Source: Aureimonas ureilytica (lineage in GTDB: Bacteria > Pseudomonadota > Alphaproteobacteria > Rhizobiales > Rhizobiaceae). From it: a stretch of 64,000 nucleotides of DNA. The notes under the pieces were generated by a model, which did not search any database, was not told where the DNA came from, and saw nothing but the letters and a program-made list of their open reading frames with translations. Positions 21,752 to 32,421 of this stretch are shown piece by piece (positions within the stretch are counted from its first letter, which is position 1; each line of letters begins with the position of its first letter). The DNA lies in the NCBI RefSeq assembly GCF_001475935.1, contig NZ_LDQA01000022.1:177042-241041 (forward strand). Reading direction: 5' to 3'. The translations under genes were made by a program, and so were the position numbers.

Positions 21752-22381
21752 TCAAGCGAACGAGGCGGCGAGCCATTCGCGCGCGATGACGAGGTCCATC
21801 TGGCCGAGGCCGTGGCCAGTCGGCAGCACCTCATGGGTGAGCCTCGCTCCGCCCTCCTGAAGCTGGCGCGCCAGACGCGCAGCGTTGTCGGTGGGCACGA
21901 TCGGGTCCATGCCCCCCGACAGAAGAAGCACCTGGGCACCACCGAGATCGAAGGCAGGCGGCTCGGCAAAGGGCACCATGGCGCGGATCAGGATCGCGCC
22001 GGCAAGCTTGGTGGGGTCGAGCATCATCAGCGCGGACGCCACATTCGCGCCATTGGAGAAGCCGACCGCGACGGGGCGCGCCATGCCATGGTGCTCCTGC
22101 GCTTCTTCCACGAAGGCGCCGAGTTCCAGCGCGCGCTGGCGCAGGTCCGCCTCGTCGAACACGCCCTCCGCAAGCCGGCGGAAGAAGCGCGGCATCCCGT
22201 TTTCCAGAACCTGCCCGCGCGGCGACAGAAGCGCCGCCCCCGGCGACAGGAGACCGCCAAGCCCTAGGAGATCGCTTTCGTCGCCGCCCGTGCCATGCAG
22301 CAGGAGAAGCGGCGTCGCGCCCTCCACGGTCGCAGGAATGAAGCGGTGGATCATCGAGAGATCGTTGCGCGGAAGGTCCAT
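21752..22381 (-). CDS. Alpha/beta hydrolase (carboxylesterase, MhqD/YpfH type)
   Basis: A 209-residue esterase. The oxyanion segment is LLLHGTGGDESDL, the nucleophile elbow GFSNGAN, the acid lies in SGGMDPIVPTDNA and the histidine in PTGHGLGQMD, so the triad is complete. The start at 22381 has a GGAGAC site eight bases upstream; 13 extra codons upstream are possible but less likely. It lies 59 bases downstream of the ring-cleaving dioxygenase on the same strand. The same pair (MhqO plus MhqD) is known from quinone and aromatic-electrophile resistance in Bacillus, which is the likely role here by inference. Confidence 0.88.
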   Translation of the reverse strand: MDLPRNDLSMIHRFIPATVEGATPLLLLHGTGGDESDLLGLGGLLSPGAALLSPRGQVLENGMPRFFRRLAEGVFDEADLRQRALELGAFVEEAQEHHGMARPVAVGFSNGANVASALMMLDPTKLAGAILIRAMVPFAEPPAFDLGGAQVLLLSGGMDPIVPTDNAARLARQLQEGGARLTHEVLPTGHGLGQMDLVIAREWLAASFA

Positions 22382-22440
22382 GGCTCTGTCTCCGGTGGGG
22401 TTGGGAGAGGCGGGGCGCAACGCGTCCCGCCTTCGTGCGG

Positions 22441-23382
22441 TCAGGCCGGCTCTGCCAGCGAGGGCAGAACCTGCTCGATCCGGCCGCGCTGCGCTTCCAG
22501 GAAGTCCGGCAGCTTGAGCGTGCCGCCCAGATCGTTCACCGGCTCGTCCACGGCAAAGCCGGGCTGGTCGGTCGCGATCTCGAACAGGACGTGGCCCGGC
22601 TCGCGGAAGTAGATCGAGCGGAAGTAGTTGCGGTCCCGCTGCTCGGTCGTCTGGATGCCGTGGTTGTCATGGAGCTTTTGCGCCATGGCCATCTCCTCGG
22701 CGTCGTCGGCCGCCCGGAAGGCGACGTGATGCACCGACCCGCCGCCAGCGCGCGGCTTGAGAAAGCCGCCCACGGCGCGAATGTCCACGATACCGCCGAC
22801 ACTCGCCCCCGGTACTTCGAAGCGCGTGATCGAACCCTCGCTCGCGCCCTGCCGGAAGCCCAAGACATCCGTCAGCACCGCGCCCGTGGGCGCGGCTTCC
22901 TCCAGAAGCAGGCTCACGGAATGGAAGCCACGAATGGCGTGGTCGGACGCGATGTCGCCCGCGCTCCAGGCCGGCTCCTTCTCGGCACCGGGAACGGCGA
23001 CGAGCGCGAGGCGCATTCCGTCCGGATCGCGGAAGGACAGGACCGTCTCACCGAAGCGCTTCTCGATCGGCTCGAAGCCGACGCCCTTCTCAATGAAGCG
23101 ATGCGTCCAATAGCCGATCGAGCCTTCCGGCACGCGGAAGACGGTCTCCTGCGTCTCGCCGACGCCGAGCCGTCCAGGCGCGACATGCTCCCACGGAAAG
23201 AAGGTCAGGATCGTGCCGGGTGATCCCGCCTCGTCGCCGTAATAGAGATGCCACGTGCCGGGATCGTCGAAGTTCACCGTCTTCTTCACGAGGCGCAGCC
23301 CGAGCGTCTTCGTGTAGAAGCCGACATTGCGGCTGGCCGGACCGGCGATGGCCGTGACGTGATGAATGCCGTGCTGGCTCAT
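22441..23382 (-). CDS. Ring-cleaving dioxygenase, glyoxalase/VOC family (MhqO-like)
   Basis: A 313-residue protein of two vicinal-oxygen-chelate modules (about 5-130 and 150-280). GIHHVTAIAGPASRNVGFYTKTLGLRLVKKTVNFDDP is the typical N-terminus; metal-ligand candidates are His7/His8, the His in VHHVAFRAADD and the Glu in VLFEIATDQPGF. Such enzymes open hydroquinone or catechol rings using Fe(II), and are annotated as MhqO or PcpA-like. It precedes the esterase gene in the same operon and is divergent from a LysR gene that probably controls it. Confidence 0.9.
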   Translation of the reverse strand: MSQHGIHHVTAIAGPASRNVGFYTKTLGLRLVKKTVNFDDPGTWHLYYGDEAGSPGTILTFFPWEHVAPGRLGVGETQETVFRVPEGSIGYWTHRFIEKGVGFEPIEKRFGETVLSFRDPDGMRLALVAVPGAEKEPAWSAGDIASDHAIRGFHSVSLLLEEAAPTGAVLTDVLGFRQGASEGSITRFEVPGASVGGIVDIRAVGGFLKPRAGGGSVHHVAFRAADDAEEMAMAQKLHDNHGIQTTEQRDRNYFRSIYFREPGHVLFEIATDQPGFAVDEPVNDLGGTLKLPDFLEAQRGRIEQVLPSLAEPA

Positions 23383-23463
23383 GATCGTTGCCCTCGTTCA
23401 ATTTCTGAAGCCAACATAATCGCAATGACGCAAAGCCATAAGGGGTCTATGGAGTGCGCCGAT

Positions 23464-23479
23464 GCAATGATTGGATTGC
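23464..23479. promoter_or_regulatory. Dyad in the dioxygenase-LysR divergent region
   Basis: GCAAT and ATTGC form a perfect 5-base inverted repeat with a 6-base centre, ending 11 bases before the LysR start. The form suits a LysR recognition site with a T-N-A core and its position suggests autoregulation. A related GCAAT run lies at about 23421. Confidence 0.4.
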
Positions 23480-23490
23480 GGAAGGGATAT

Positions 23491-24383
23491 ATGAGCGGTT
23501 TCGAAAGCCTGAGCTGGGACGATTTCCGCCTGATCCGGGCCGTGGCCGAAGCCGGCACGCTGCCGGCCGCGGCCGAGCGACTGGGCACGGCGCATTCCAC
23601 CGTGTTCCGCCGGCTGAAGGGGATCGAAGCCGCGCTCGGCTGCGCGCTGTTCGAGCGCAACAAGGCGCGGCTGGAGCCGACCCAGGCCGGGGCGGAGATC
23701 GCCGCTCTTGCCGCGCGTATGGGCGAGGAGGTGGATGCCGTCGCGCTGCGCCTCGCCGGCCGCGAGCCGCTGCCCTCGGGCGAGGTGCGCGTCACCACCA
23801 ACGACTCGCTTCTGGTTCATCTTCTGACACCGATCTTCGCAAGCTTTCTCGCGGCCTGCCCCTCGGTGCGGCTCGACATCGTGCTCGGCAATCCGGCGCT
23901 CAATCTGTCGAAGCGCGATGCCGATGTCGCGATCCGCGCCACCGACAATCCGCCGCCCAATCTTGTGGGCCGCAAGGCGGCGCGCATCGCTTGGGCGCTC
24001 TATGGCCCCGCCGAAGATACACGCGGCCCACGTCGATGGGTGACGCTGGGCGAGGCCATGAGCCCGATGAAAGTGGTGCGTCATGTCCTGAACGAAGCCG
24101 GGCCGGAGGGCGTCGGATACCGCGTCAACTCCGTGCTCGGTATGGCCGAGGCTTTGGAGGCCGGGTTGGGGGTCGGCTATCTCCCCTGTTTCGTCGCGGA
24201 TGCGCGCCCCGCGCTGCGCAGGCTGGACGCGCCGGACGAACGCTTTGCGACCGATCTCTGGCTCCTGACCCATGCTGACTTGCGCCAAGTGCCGCGCGTG
24301 CGCGCCCTGATGGATCATCTGGCCGAAGAGATCGCCCGCGCGCGGCCGCTGATCGAGGGCGCGCGCGGGCGGGATAAGGCTGG

Positions 24384-24396
<13 letters not shown>
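23491..24396 (+). CDS. LysR-family transcriptional regulator
   Basis: A 301-residue regulator. The N-terminal winged helix-turn-helix is clear ([50 protein letters not shown]) and is followed by a periplasmic-binding-like effector domain (about 90-290). The ATG at 23491 has GGAAGGG seven bases upstream and matches the usual family start. The frame is open much further left, across the divergent promoter region, which is not coding. It is divergent from the dioxygenase-esterase pair and overlaps the ugpC end by 13 bases tail to tail. Its inducer is probably a quinone or aromatic compound, by context only. Confidence 0.9.
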
Positions 24397-25490
<1,094 letters not shown>

Positions 25491-25501
25491 CGGACTCTTC
25501 C

Positions 25502-26389
25502 TTATTTCTCGGTTGCGATGAGGCCGCGCACGAACCAGCGCTGCAAGACGGCGACGACGATGAGCGGCGGCAGCACGATGATGAGGGCGCCCGCATTGGT
25601 GACGTTCCACTCCGGCAGGCCGTTCTCGGCCGGGCGGAGCGCCCGCAGCGCCGTCATCGCGGTGGTGTAGGCGGGGTCCGTCACCATGAGGCGCGGCCAG
25701 AGATACTGGTTCCACGTATCGGCGAAGAGGATCGTGGCGAGCGCCAGCATGTTGGTGCGCGACAGCGGCAGGAGCACGTCCACGAAGAAGCGCCAGGGGC
25801 CGGAGCCGTCCATGCGCGCGGCTTCCGCCAGCTCGTCGGGGACGGTCATGAAGAACTGGCGAAACAGGAACGTGCCGGTGGCCGTCGCGACCAGAGGCAG
25901 GGACAGGCCGGAATAGGTGTTGAGGAGGTTCCAGTCGATGCTGACCTCGATGCCGGTCAGCGTCTGGATCAGGAGGCGGAAGGGCTGGAACGCGTCGGCG
26001 GCGATATTGTAGGTCGGCACGACGCGCACTTCGAGCGGCAGCATCAGCGTCAGGAACACCAGCCAGAAGAAGACGAGGCCCCAGCGCGATCGGAAATAGA
26101 CGATGGCGAAGGCGCTGAGCGCCGAAACCGCGATCTTGCCGGCCGTGACCGCACCAGCCATGACGAAGCTGTTGAACAGGGCATTGCCGAGATCGGCGCG
26201 CGCCCAGGCGGCGGCATAGTTCTTCAGCGCGTCCGGGCCGGGCAGGAAGCTGAAGGGGACGGCGTTCACCTCCTGGAGCGTCTGTGTCGAAGCGCAGAGG
26301 ACGATCCAGAAGGGCAGGAGTACGGTGACCAGCGCCATGACGAGAATGGCGTAGGTGATGAGATTGGAGACGGGCGTCTTTTCGATCAT
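25502..26389 (-). CDS. ugpE: sn-Glycerol-3-phosphate ABC transporter, permease
   Basis: A 295-residue inner-membrane permease of the MalG class with six predicted helices, starting [20 protein letters not shown]. The EAA loop that contacts the ATPase is [23 protein letters not shown]. It pairs with UgpA. The start at 26389 lies 12 bases after the ugpA stop. The frame continues upstream but those residues overlap ugpA and lack membrane character. Confidence 0.94.
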   Translation of the reverse strand: MIEKTPVSNLITYAILVMALVTVLLPFWIVLCASTQTLQEVNAVPFSFLPGPDALKNYAAAWARADLGNALFNSFVMAGAVTAGKIAVSALSAFAIVYFRSRWGLVFFWLVFLTLMLPLEVRVVPTYNIAADAFQPFRLLIQTLTGIEVSIDWNLLNTYSGLSLPLVATATGTFLFRQFFMTVPDELAEAARMDGSGPWRFFVDVLLPLSRTNMLALATILFADTWNQYLWPRLMVTDPAYTTAMTALRALRPAENGLPEWNVTNAGALIIVLPPLIVVAVLQRWFVRGLIATEK

Positions 26390-26400
26390 GTCCCGAGCCC

Positions 26401-27294
26401 TCAGCGGTAATGCACGCGCCGCTCGATGAAGCGGAACTGGATGAAGGTGAAGACCATGATCAGGCTGATGACGATGAGGCTCTGCGCCGCCGCGCCGGAG
26501 TAATCGAGCCCTTCGAAGGCCTTGGAGACGATGTTGAAGACCATGAGATTGGTGGCGTTGTTCGGCCCGCCATAGGTCGTGCGATCCACGATCCCGTAGG
26601 TATCCTTGCCGACGAAGCTTTCCGTCGCGATCAGGATGAGGAGCAGGAAGAGCGTCGGCGAAAGAAGCGGGATTTGGATGTCCAGCGCGCGGCGCAAGGG
26701 GCCGGAGCCGTCCATGGCGGCCGCTTCCGTCAGGCTGCGCGGGATCGACTGAAGGCCCGCCAGCATGAAAATGAAGCAATAGCCGATCCACTTCCACACG
26801 AAGCAGGTGACGATCAGGATCATCGCGTGGCTATTGTATTTGGCCGGATTCCAGAAGTCGGGATGGGCGGCATTGACCATGGCCATCAGCCCGCGCTCGG
26901 GCGACAGGATGAACAGGAAGGCCGTTCCGACGGCCGGTCCGGCCAGCGCGTAGGGCCAGATGTAGAAGAAGCGGAAGATCTTGGAGCCCTTCAGCTGGCG
27001 ATCGACGGCGAGCGCCAGAACCAGCGCCAGACCCATCGTGATGACCGTCGACAGAACCGCGAAGGTCACGCTGACGCGCACCGAGTTCCAATATTGGCTG
27101 TCGGAAAAGACGGCCTGGAAATTCTCCCAGCCGACGAAAAGGCGCTCGCCCGCGCCGCCGAAGGCCGGCTCCAGCGTGAAGGCCCAGTTCAGCACCGAAA
27201 CGGCGGGCCAGTAGAAGAACAGGAAGATCAGAAACAACTGGGGAAGGGCGGCAAGAACCGGAACCCAGCGGCTTTTGAAGACGACACGCTTCAT
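26401..27294 (-). CDS. ugpA: sn-Glycerol-3-phosphate ABC transporter, permease
   Basis: A 297-residue permease of the MalF class. The first helix is [20 protein letters not shown], about six helices in all, and the EAA loop is [23 protein letters not shown]. The length is normal. It follows ugpB after 73 bases that include a hairpin likely to favour expression of the binding protein over the permeases. Confidence 0.95.
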   Translation of the reverse strand: MKRVVFKSRWVPVLAALPQLFLIFLFFYWPAVSVLNWAFTLEPAFGGAGERLFVGWENFQAVFSDSQYWNSVRVSVTFAVLSTVITMGLALVLALAVDRQLKGSKIFRFFYIWPYALAGPAVGTAFLFILSPERGLMAMVNAAHPDFWNPAKYNSHAMILIVTCFVWKWIGYCFIFMLAGLQSIPRSLTEAAAMDGSGPLRRALDIQIPLLSPTLFLLLILIATESFVGKDTYGIVDRTTYGGPNNATNLMVFNIVSKAFEGLDYSGAAAQSLIVISLIMVFTFIQFRFIERRVHYR

Positions 27295-27317
27295 GACGGA
27301 TATCCACGATGAGGAAC

Positions 27318-27347
27318 GCCGCCGAGGCCGGGGAGGGCTTCGGCGGC
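27318..27347 (-). other. Intercistronic stem-loop between ugpB and ugpA
   Basis: GCCGCCGA and TCGGCGGC pair perfectly around a 14-base loop. Hairpins at this place in ABC operons commonly protect the binding-protein mRNA or cut readthrough; there is no T-run, so it should not be a full terminator. Confidence 0.5.
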
Positions 27348-27367
27348 GCGGGAAAGTGCGGATCGGC

Positions 27368-28705
27368 TTAGTTCAGCGTCTGGCCGGCATAGGTCTTCTC
27401 GAAGCGACGCAGCAGCGTGTTCGAGCGGTCGGCGGCCTCGTCCAGGCTCTTCTGGATGTCGGCGTTCTGCATGAAGATCGCCTCGAGCGCGGTCGAGAAT
27501 TCCTTGCGGATCTGCGTGTAGTTGCCAAGGCGGATGCCGCGCGTGTTTTCGGAGGGCGGGGTCAGCGTCAGGCTTTCGATCGCGATTTCGCGGCCCTTGA
27601 ACTGCGGCTTGTCATAGAAGCCGCTGGCCTTCATCGCCTCGAAGCCGGTCTTGGTCACCGGGATGTAGCCGGTGACTGTGGACCACCACTCGACCATGTC
27701 GGGCTGGGCGAGGAAGTTCAGGAAGGCAGCCGCGCCCTTGTATTCGGCTGCGGGGCGGTCCTTCATGACCCAGAGGGAGGCGCCGCCGACCAGCGTCTTC
27801 TGGCGCTGCGTGCCCTCGAAGGCCGGCAGCATGGTGACATGCCACTCGACACCCTGCGGCAGCGTCTTGCCCGCCGTGCCATGGTCGGCGATCGAGCTCA
27901 TCGCCATCTGGCAGGTCTGCGAGGTGAAGGACGGGAAAGCGTCCATGCCGAGCTGCTTGGTCTTCACGACGAAGAGCTTGTCGTCGACCTGCTTCTTCCA
28001 GAACTTGATCTCGTCGACCACCTGCGTCTTGTTGAAGACGACTTCGGCGTCGAGACCCTGATAGCCGTTGGCCTTGGTGGCGACGGGCTGATTGTGGATG
28101 GAGGAGAACTGGTCCAGCGAGAACCAGGGGTCGAAATTGATGGCCATCGGGCATTCATAGCCCGCGTCCTTCAGCTTCTTGGCGTCGGCCGATACCTGCT
28201 CCCAGGTCTTCGGCGCTTCCGTGATGCCGGCCTTCTTGAAGGCGTCGCCGTTATAATAGAGGACGGCGGTCGAGGAGTTGAACGGGAAGGACTCGAGGTC
28301 GCCCTTCGCCGTGGCGTAATACTGCCCGATACCGGGGAAGTAGTTATCCCAGTCGATCTTGTAGCCGTTGTCGGCCATCAGCTGCTTGGCCGGGACGAAG
28401 GCCTTGGACAGCATGAGGTCGAGCGTGCCGGCGTCATAGACCTGGGTGATCGCGGGCTGCTTCTTGGCGCGGTAGGCCGCAATCGTGTTCTGCAGATTGG
28501 TCTCGTAGCCGCCCTGGCTGACGCAGGAAATCTCGTAGTCCTTCTGCGAGGCGTTGAACTTGGTGCAGGCTTCCTGCACGCGGTCGCCGAGGTCGCCCGA
28601 CAGACCGTGCCAGAATTCGAACTTCACGGGCTCGGCCTGAGCTGCGCCCGTCAAACCAGCCAAGAGCGCCAGCGCGCTGGCGGCGCCGAAGATTTTCGTG
28701 AGCAT
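27368..28705 (-). CDS. ugpB: sn-Glycerol-3-phosphate ABC transporter, periplasmic binding protein
   Basis: A 445-residue secreted binding protein. The signal peptide is MLTKIFGAASALALLAGLTGAAQA, and the mature protein begins EPVKFEFWHGLSGDLGD, which matches UgpB closely. SBP_bac class-8 features run through the whole length. It captures glycerol-3-phosphate and glycerophosphodiesters for UgpA/E/C. It is the promoter-proximal gene and divergent from glpQ. I found no convincing Pho box upstream, although such genes are often PhoB-regulated. Confidence 0.95.
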   Translation of the reverse strand: MLTKIFGAASALALLAGLTGAAQAEPVKFEFWHGLSGDLGDRVQEACTKFNASQKDYEISCVSQGGYETNLQNTIAAYRAKKQPAITQVYDAGTLDLMLSKAFVPAKQLMADNGYKIDWDNYFPGIGQYYATAKGDLESFPFNSSTAVLYYNGDAFKKAGITEAPKTWEQVSADAKKLKDAGYECPMAINFDPWFSLDQFSSIHNQPVATKANGYQGLDAEVVFNKTQVVDEIKFWKKQVDDKLFVVKTKQLGMDAFPSFTSQTCQMAMSSIADHGTAGKTLPQGVEWHVTMLPAFEGTQRQKTLVGGASLWVMKDRPAAEYKGAAAFLNFLAQPDMVEWWSTVTGYIPVTKTGFEAMKASGFYDKPQFKGREIAIESLTLTPPSENTRGIRLGNYTQIRKEFSTALEAIFMQNADIQKSLDEAADRSNTLLRRFEKTYAGQTLN

Positions 28706-28868
28706 TGTGAGCCCTATCGATCGAAATAAAAGGGGGACGAAATCTTGCCGTTCGTCGCGGCGGTCCAATAATGAGCGTTGGGGCGAGAGTAAAATGAAGT
28801 TTGTATGACGATACCGCGGATGCACAACTTCCGCTTGTTTGGGTTTTGTCGGGAATTCATCATCGATT

Positions 28869-28884
28869 TGTCACCGTTGTGACA
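28869..28884. promoter_or_regulatory. 16-base palindrome between ugpB and glpQ
   Basis: TGTCAC and GTGACA form a perfect 6-base inverted repeat around CGTT, in the gap between the divergent ugp and glpQ units. It could be a shared operator. It does not match the direct-repeat layout of a Pho box. Confidence 0.5.
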
Positions 28885-28977
28885 TGATGCCCATGGTAGC
28901 GCGAAGCCGAGCCAGCCCCGTCCGCCCTCAGGGACGCCGCCGCCTCTTGCGCTCAAGGACCCTTTCCCGAGTTTGTC

Positions 28978-29865
28978 ATGACCCAAGTTTCTGCCGCGGC
29001 CGTCCTCGACGCCGCTTCTTTTCGTTCTCCCGTTCTGGACTTCGCTCCGGCCGATTGTCTCGTGATCGCCCATCGCGGCTCCTGGGTCCGCGCCCCGGAA
29101 AATTCGCTTCTCGCCATTCGCGAGGCGGGGGCTCTGGGCGTCGGCATGGTGGAGATCGACGCGCGTCAAACCGCAGATGGTGCGATTCTCGTCATTCATG
29201 ACGATACGCTCGATCGCACCACCCAAAGCCGGGGCGCGGTTGCCGAGCAGGACAGTGCGACGATTCGTGCCCTTCGCCTGCGCGAAAGCGGCGGAGGCGA
29301 CGATGCGCCGCTGACCGACGAGCGCGTGCCCACGCTTCTGGAAGCGCTGGAAGAAGCGCGAGGCCACGGTCTTCTCGTCAATGTCGACACCAAGTCGGCT
29401 GCCGAGCTTCCTGCCGTGACGCGCGAAATCCTGCGGGGCGGCTCCGCTGGGGATGTCGTGGTAAAGGCGGAACTGACGCCGGCCGATCTGGCGCGCCTGC
29501 CCGCCGACCATTCGGCCTTCGGACCCTTGCCCTTCATGCCGGTGGTGAAGTCGCAAAAAGGTCGCTTTGCCGAAGACCTCGCGCATTTCGCCCGCCTCAA
29601 ACCCTTCATGATCGAGGCTATGCCCGCTTGCGTGGAGGATCTGGAAGCGGGCATGGAGGCGGCGCGCGCCCTCGGCGTGCGGCTTTGGCTCAATACCTTG
29701 GACGTCTCCCATATGACCGATTTCAACGACACGGCGGCCCGGCAGGACGCCGACGCGATCTGGGGGCGGCTTCTCGACCTCGGCGTCGGCGCGATCCAGA
29801 CCGACGAGTCCGAGCGCCTCGTCGCTTACCTCGCGGCGCGGAGACTACGGAGCGCTCGCCTATGA
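28978..29865 (+). CDS. glpQ: Glycerophosphodiester phosphodiesterase
   Basis: A 295-residue GDPD-family enzyme releasing glycerol-3-phosphate from deacylated phospholipids. Catalytic motifs are IAHRGSWVRAPENSL (His, Arg, Glu), EIDARQTADGAILVIHDDTLDRTT (Glu, Asp, His) and the later NVDTKS. No signal peptide is seen, so it is probably cytoplasmic, like UgpQ, acting on imported diesters. Its place divergent to ugpBAEC supports that job, and ugpQ would be an equally fitting symbol. Its stop overlaps the next start by four bases. Confidence 0.9.
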   Translation: MTQVSAAAVLDAASFRSPVLDFAPADCLVIAHRGSWVRAPENSLLAIREAGALGVGMVEIDARQTADGAILVIHDDTLDRTTQSRGAVAEQDSATIRALRLRESGGGDDAPLTDERVPTLLEALEEARGHGLLVNVDTKSAAELPAVTREILRGGSAGDVVVKAELTPADLARLPADHSAFGPLPFMPVVKSQKGRFAEDLAHFARLKPFMIEAMPACVEDLEAGMEAARALGVRLWLNTLDVSHMTDFNDTAARQDADAIWGRLLDLGVGAIQTDESERLVAYLAARRLRSARL

Positions 29866-30623
29866 ATCTGGCTTTGCTTCAGCGCCGCGACACGGCCGCC
29901 GAGATCGTCAAGATCGCCGCCGCCGAGGCGCTCGGTCATTTCGCGGATCGCAAGCAACTCCTGACGGAGACCAAAGCCGGGCCGCGCGATTTCGTCTCGC
30001 AGGCCGATCGGGGCATCGAGGTGCGCGTTCGGGCGCTTCTGGCCGAGCGCTATCCGGGCGAGGCCGTCGTGGGCGAGGAAGAGGGTGGCGAGACGGCCGA
30101 TCGCTACTGGATCGTCGATCCGATCGACGGCACCTCGAACTTTCTGGCCGGCTCGCCGCTCTGGGGCATCTCGCTCGGCTATGTGGAGGAGGGCGTGCCG
30201 GTGGCGGGTGCCATCGCCGCGCCCTGCCTCGGCGAACTTATGGCCGGCGCGCGAGATGTCGGCGTGGTGCGCAACGGCGTTCCCTTCGAGCGGGAGGTGG
30301 CCGTTCCCGGCCTCGGTCTCGTGTCCTTGGGCGACAGTCCGGGCGAGGATTTGGAGGCCGCGATCGCGCTCCAGCGCCGATTGCGCGAGCGCGAATGGAT
30401 CGTGGAATCCTTTCACTGCACCTCGGTTTCCATGCTCTTTGCCGCGCTCGGTCGCTTCGACGGCCACATCCAGCCGGTGACCACCATGTGGGACATCGCG
30501 GGCGGGGCCGCGATCTGCCGTGAACTCGGCCTGGAGGTCGAGATCATCAGGCGCGAGGATGGCGCTTACGCCATCTATGCCGGCACGGCCGCGCTCATGC
30601 GGGACGCGCTGGGCAAGGCTTGA
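29862..30623 (+). CDS. Inositol-monophosphatase-family phosphatase
   Basis: A 253-residue Mg-dependent sugar or polyol phosphatase. The metal-binding motifs are VVGEEEGG, the block DPIDGTSNF and the C-terminal TMWDIAGGAAICRE. Family members include SuhB, CysQ and histidinol-phosphatase HisN; the sequence alone does not choose, though the short form resembles the histidinol-phosphatase-like group. The ATG overlaps the glpQ stop (ATGA), so the two are translationally coupled and the substrate may be linked to glycerol or inositol phosphate release. Confidence 0.88.
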   Translation: MNLALLQRRDTAAEIVKIAAAEALGHFADRKQLLTETKAGPRDFVSQADRGIEVRVRALLAERYPGEAVVGEEEGGETADRYWIVDPIDGTSNFLAGSPLWGISLGYVEEGVPVAGAIAAPCLGELMAGARDVGVVRNGVPFEREVAVPGLGLVSLGDSPGEDLEAAIALQRRLREREWIVESFHCTSVSMLFAALGRFDGHIQPVTTMWDIAGGAAICRELGLEVEIIRREDGAYAIYAGTAALMRDALGKA

Positions 30624-30648
30624 CCGTTCAACCGCAGCACGCGAGGAA

Positions 30649-30670
30649 GAGGCGGCTTTCGAGCCGCCTC
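30649..30670. terminator. Convergent stem-loop at the phosphatase-corA junction
   Basis: GAGGCGGC and GCCGCCTC pair perfectly around a 6-base loop and overlap the corA stop codon. No T-run is present, so this is a weak or shared transcript end. Confidence 0.45.
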
Positions 30671-31730
30671 ACAGCCATTTCTTGTGTCGGAAATACAGAA
30701 GCGGCAGCAGCGCCGAGAGCACCATGATCGTCAAGGCCATGGGATAGCCAAGCGCCCATTTCAGTTCCGGCATATGCTCGAAATTCATGCCGTAGATCGA
30801 GGCGACGAGCGTCGGCGGCATGAAGCCGACAGCCGCCACCGAGAAGATTTTGATGATGGCGTTCTGCTCGATCGAGATCATGCCGACAGTGGTGTCGAGC
30901 AGGAAGGTCGTCTTGTTCGACAGGAAGGACACGAAATCGTTCAGCGAGGCGACGTCCCGCGCCATCGCCTTGACCCGCAGCTTCAACTCCTTCTGCGGCT
31001 TGCGCCGATCCATCACAAAGGAAAGGAAGGGCAGGAGCCGGTCCACGGTCGCCAGACTTTCCCGTGTGCGCGAGGAAATGTCGCCGGCCGCGCCGAGGCG
31101 CTTCAGAAGCTGCTTGAAATCGGCGGTCGCCGTCGGCGTGTTCGTGTCGGACGAGCGAAAAATGTCGGTGCCGATCCGGTCGAGATCGCTGGCGATCTGC
31201 TCCAGGAGATCGGCCATGCGGTCGATGATCGTTTCCAGAAGGCCGACCGCGATGGAATCGGCCGTCGGCCCTTTGGTGCGAGAGGGCTTAGGGGGAGCCG
31301 GCGGCGGGCCGTAATGGTCGAAGCTCGGGAGATAGCCCGGCTTCGTTGCCTCGCCATTGCCCTCCCGGCAGAGCTTGGTCGAGAAGATTTGGAACGAGCG
31401 CGGGTCGGTATAGCGCAGCGTCACGAGGCGCTGGCCGACCAGAATGAAAGTGACGGGGCCGAAATCCGGCTTGCCCTCGTCCAGCCCATAGACGATCGAA
31501 GCGGTCATGAAGTCGCCGCCATCTTCCGAATAGAGCCGGCTCGACACCTCGATCTCACGCATCTCTTCGCGCGTCGGCACCTCGATCCCGCAAAGCGCCT
31601 CGATGGCTCGTTCTTCGTCATGTGTGGGGTTGCGCAGATCGATCCAAACGGCTTCAGGCGGAACCTCGTCGGGACGCACGCCGGCATGGCGGCGAACGTG
31701 AGAGCCGAAAACCGTGTAGGCATCGATCAT
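30669..31730 (-). CDS. corA: Magnesium/cobalt transporter CorA family
   Basis: A 353-residue pentameric channel for Mg2+ uptake. The long cytoplasmic N-terminal funnel covers about 1-285, and two C-terminal helices follow with the YGMNF signature between them (KIFSVAAVGFMPPTLVASIYGMNF, then MALTIMVLSALLPLLYF). The end RHKKWL is typical basic. A proline-rich stretch near residues 130-155 (PSFDHYGPPPAPPKPSRTKGP) is an insertion relative to most homologues. It stands alone. Confidence 0.93.
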   Translation of the reverse strand: MIDAYTVFGSHVRRHAGVRPDEVPPEAVWIDLRNPTHDEERAIEALCGIEVPTREEMREIEVSSRLYSEDGGDFMTASIVYGLDEGKPDFGPVTFILVGQRLVTLRYTDPRSFQIFSTKLCREGNGEATKPGYLPSFDHYGPPPAPPKPSRTKGPTADSIAVGLLETIIDRMADLLEQIASDLDRIGTDIFRSSDTNTPTATADFKQLLKRLGAAGDISSRTRESLATVDRLLPFLSFVMDRRKPQKELKLRVKAMARDVASLNDFVSFLSNKTTFLLDTTVGMISIEQNAIIKIFSVAAVGFMPPTLVASIYGMNFEHMPELKWALGYPMALTIMVLSALLPLLYFRHKKWL

Positions 31731-31940
31731 AGGCTATTCCTTGGCATCGCACGCTGGATGGCGCGCCCTCGGCGAACGCGCATCGTCGCCCCGGCGAAGC
31801 GGATGCTCACGTGGGCGATGCGGCACGCGACGGCGATATAAGGCAGGCCGGCCCGATAAGCCACCGGCCCGAGCGATCCAACTCCCCCCCCGTCGCGGCG
31901 CCGGACGGCGCGCGTCAGAAGCCTTTAAGGCGCGAATGTA

Positions 31941-32291
31941 TCAAACGAATGGCGCAAGCGCGGGAACGGACGCGATGGCGGTGGAGACGGTCGCCTCGTC
32001 CACATGAGACTTCGAGAAGGCGATCAACTCCTCGCCCACGGTGCGGATCTGGCCCATGTCGAGACCGAGGCCCATCAGCTTGCCGCCGAGCGCCATGATG
32101 CCGCCACCGAACTCGGCATCGCCAGCCGCTTGAAGAGCGTCCGCCGCGCCCGGCGTGCCCGAGATCATCGTCTCCACGGCGGGATCGGAACTTTCCGAGC
32201 GCAGGAAGGCCAGAATATTGCCGACCGCCTCGCGCGCCGTCTCGGGCGTCAGGGAAGCGGCTGCGGAGACGCGGTCGATCAGTTCGGACAT
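31941..32291 (-). CDS. DUF2267-like small protein
   Basis: A 116-residue protein starting MSELIDRVSAAASLTPETAREAVGNIL, with a glycine-rich middle (GGGIMALGGKLMGLGLDMG) and a helical C-terminus. This matches the short Gly-rich proteins of rhizobia usually assigned to DUF2267; the function is unknown. It is a single gene; about 210 bases to its right-hand neighbour corA hold nothing I can identify. Confidence 0.7.
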   Translation of the reverse strand: MSELIDRVSAAASLTPETAREAVGNILAFLRSESSDPAVETMISGTPGAADALQAAGDAEFGGGIMALGGKLMGLGLDMGQIRTVGEELIAFSKSHVDEATVSTAIASVPALAPFV

Positions 32292-32421
32292 GGCAGGGCC
32301 TGAGAATCACGGGGAAGGGCCGGTCGGCGCGCCACAGTGGCAGGGGGCGCGCCGGAGTGCAATCGGCCGGTGCAGCCGATTGCTGGCATGGTCGCTCTTC
32401 GCGGAGCGTCGGCCCCGAACC

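Noticed and set aside
28706..28977. Possible Pho box upstream of ugpB
   Set aside because: The only strong signal, TGTCAC-CGTT-GTGACA, is an inverted repeat and not the direct CTGTCAT repeat at 11-base spacing that PhoB needs.
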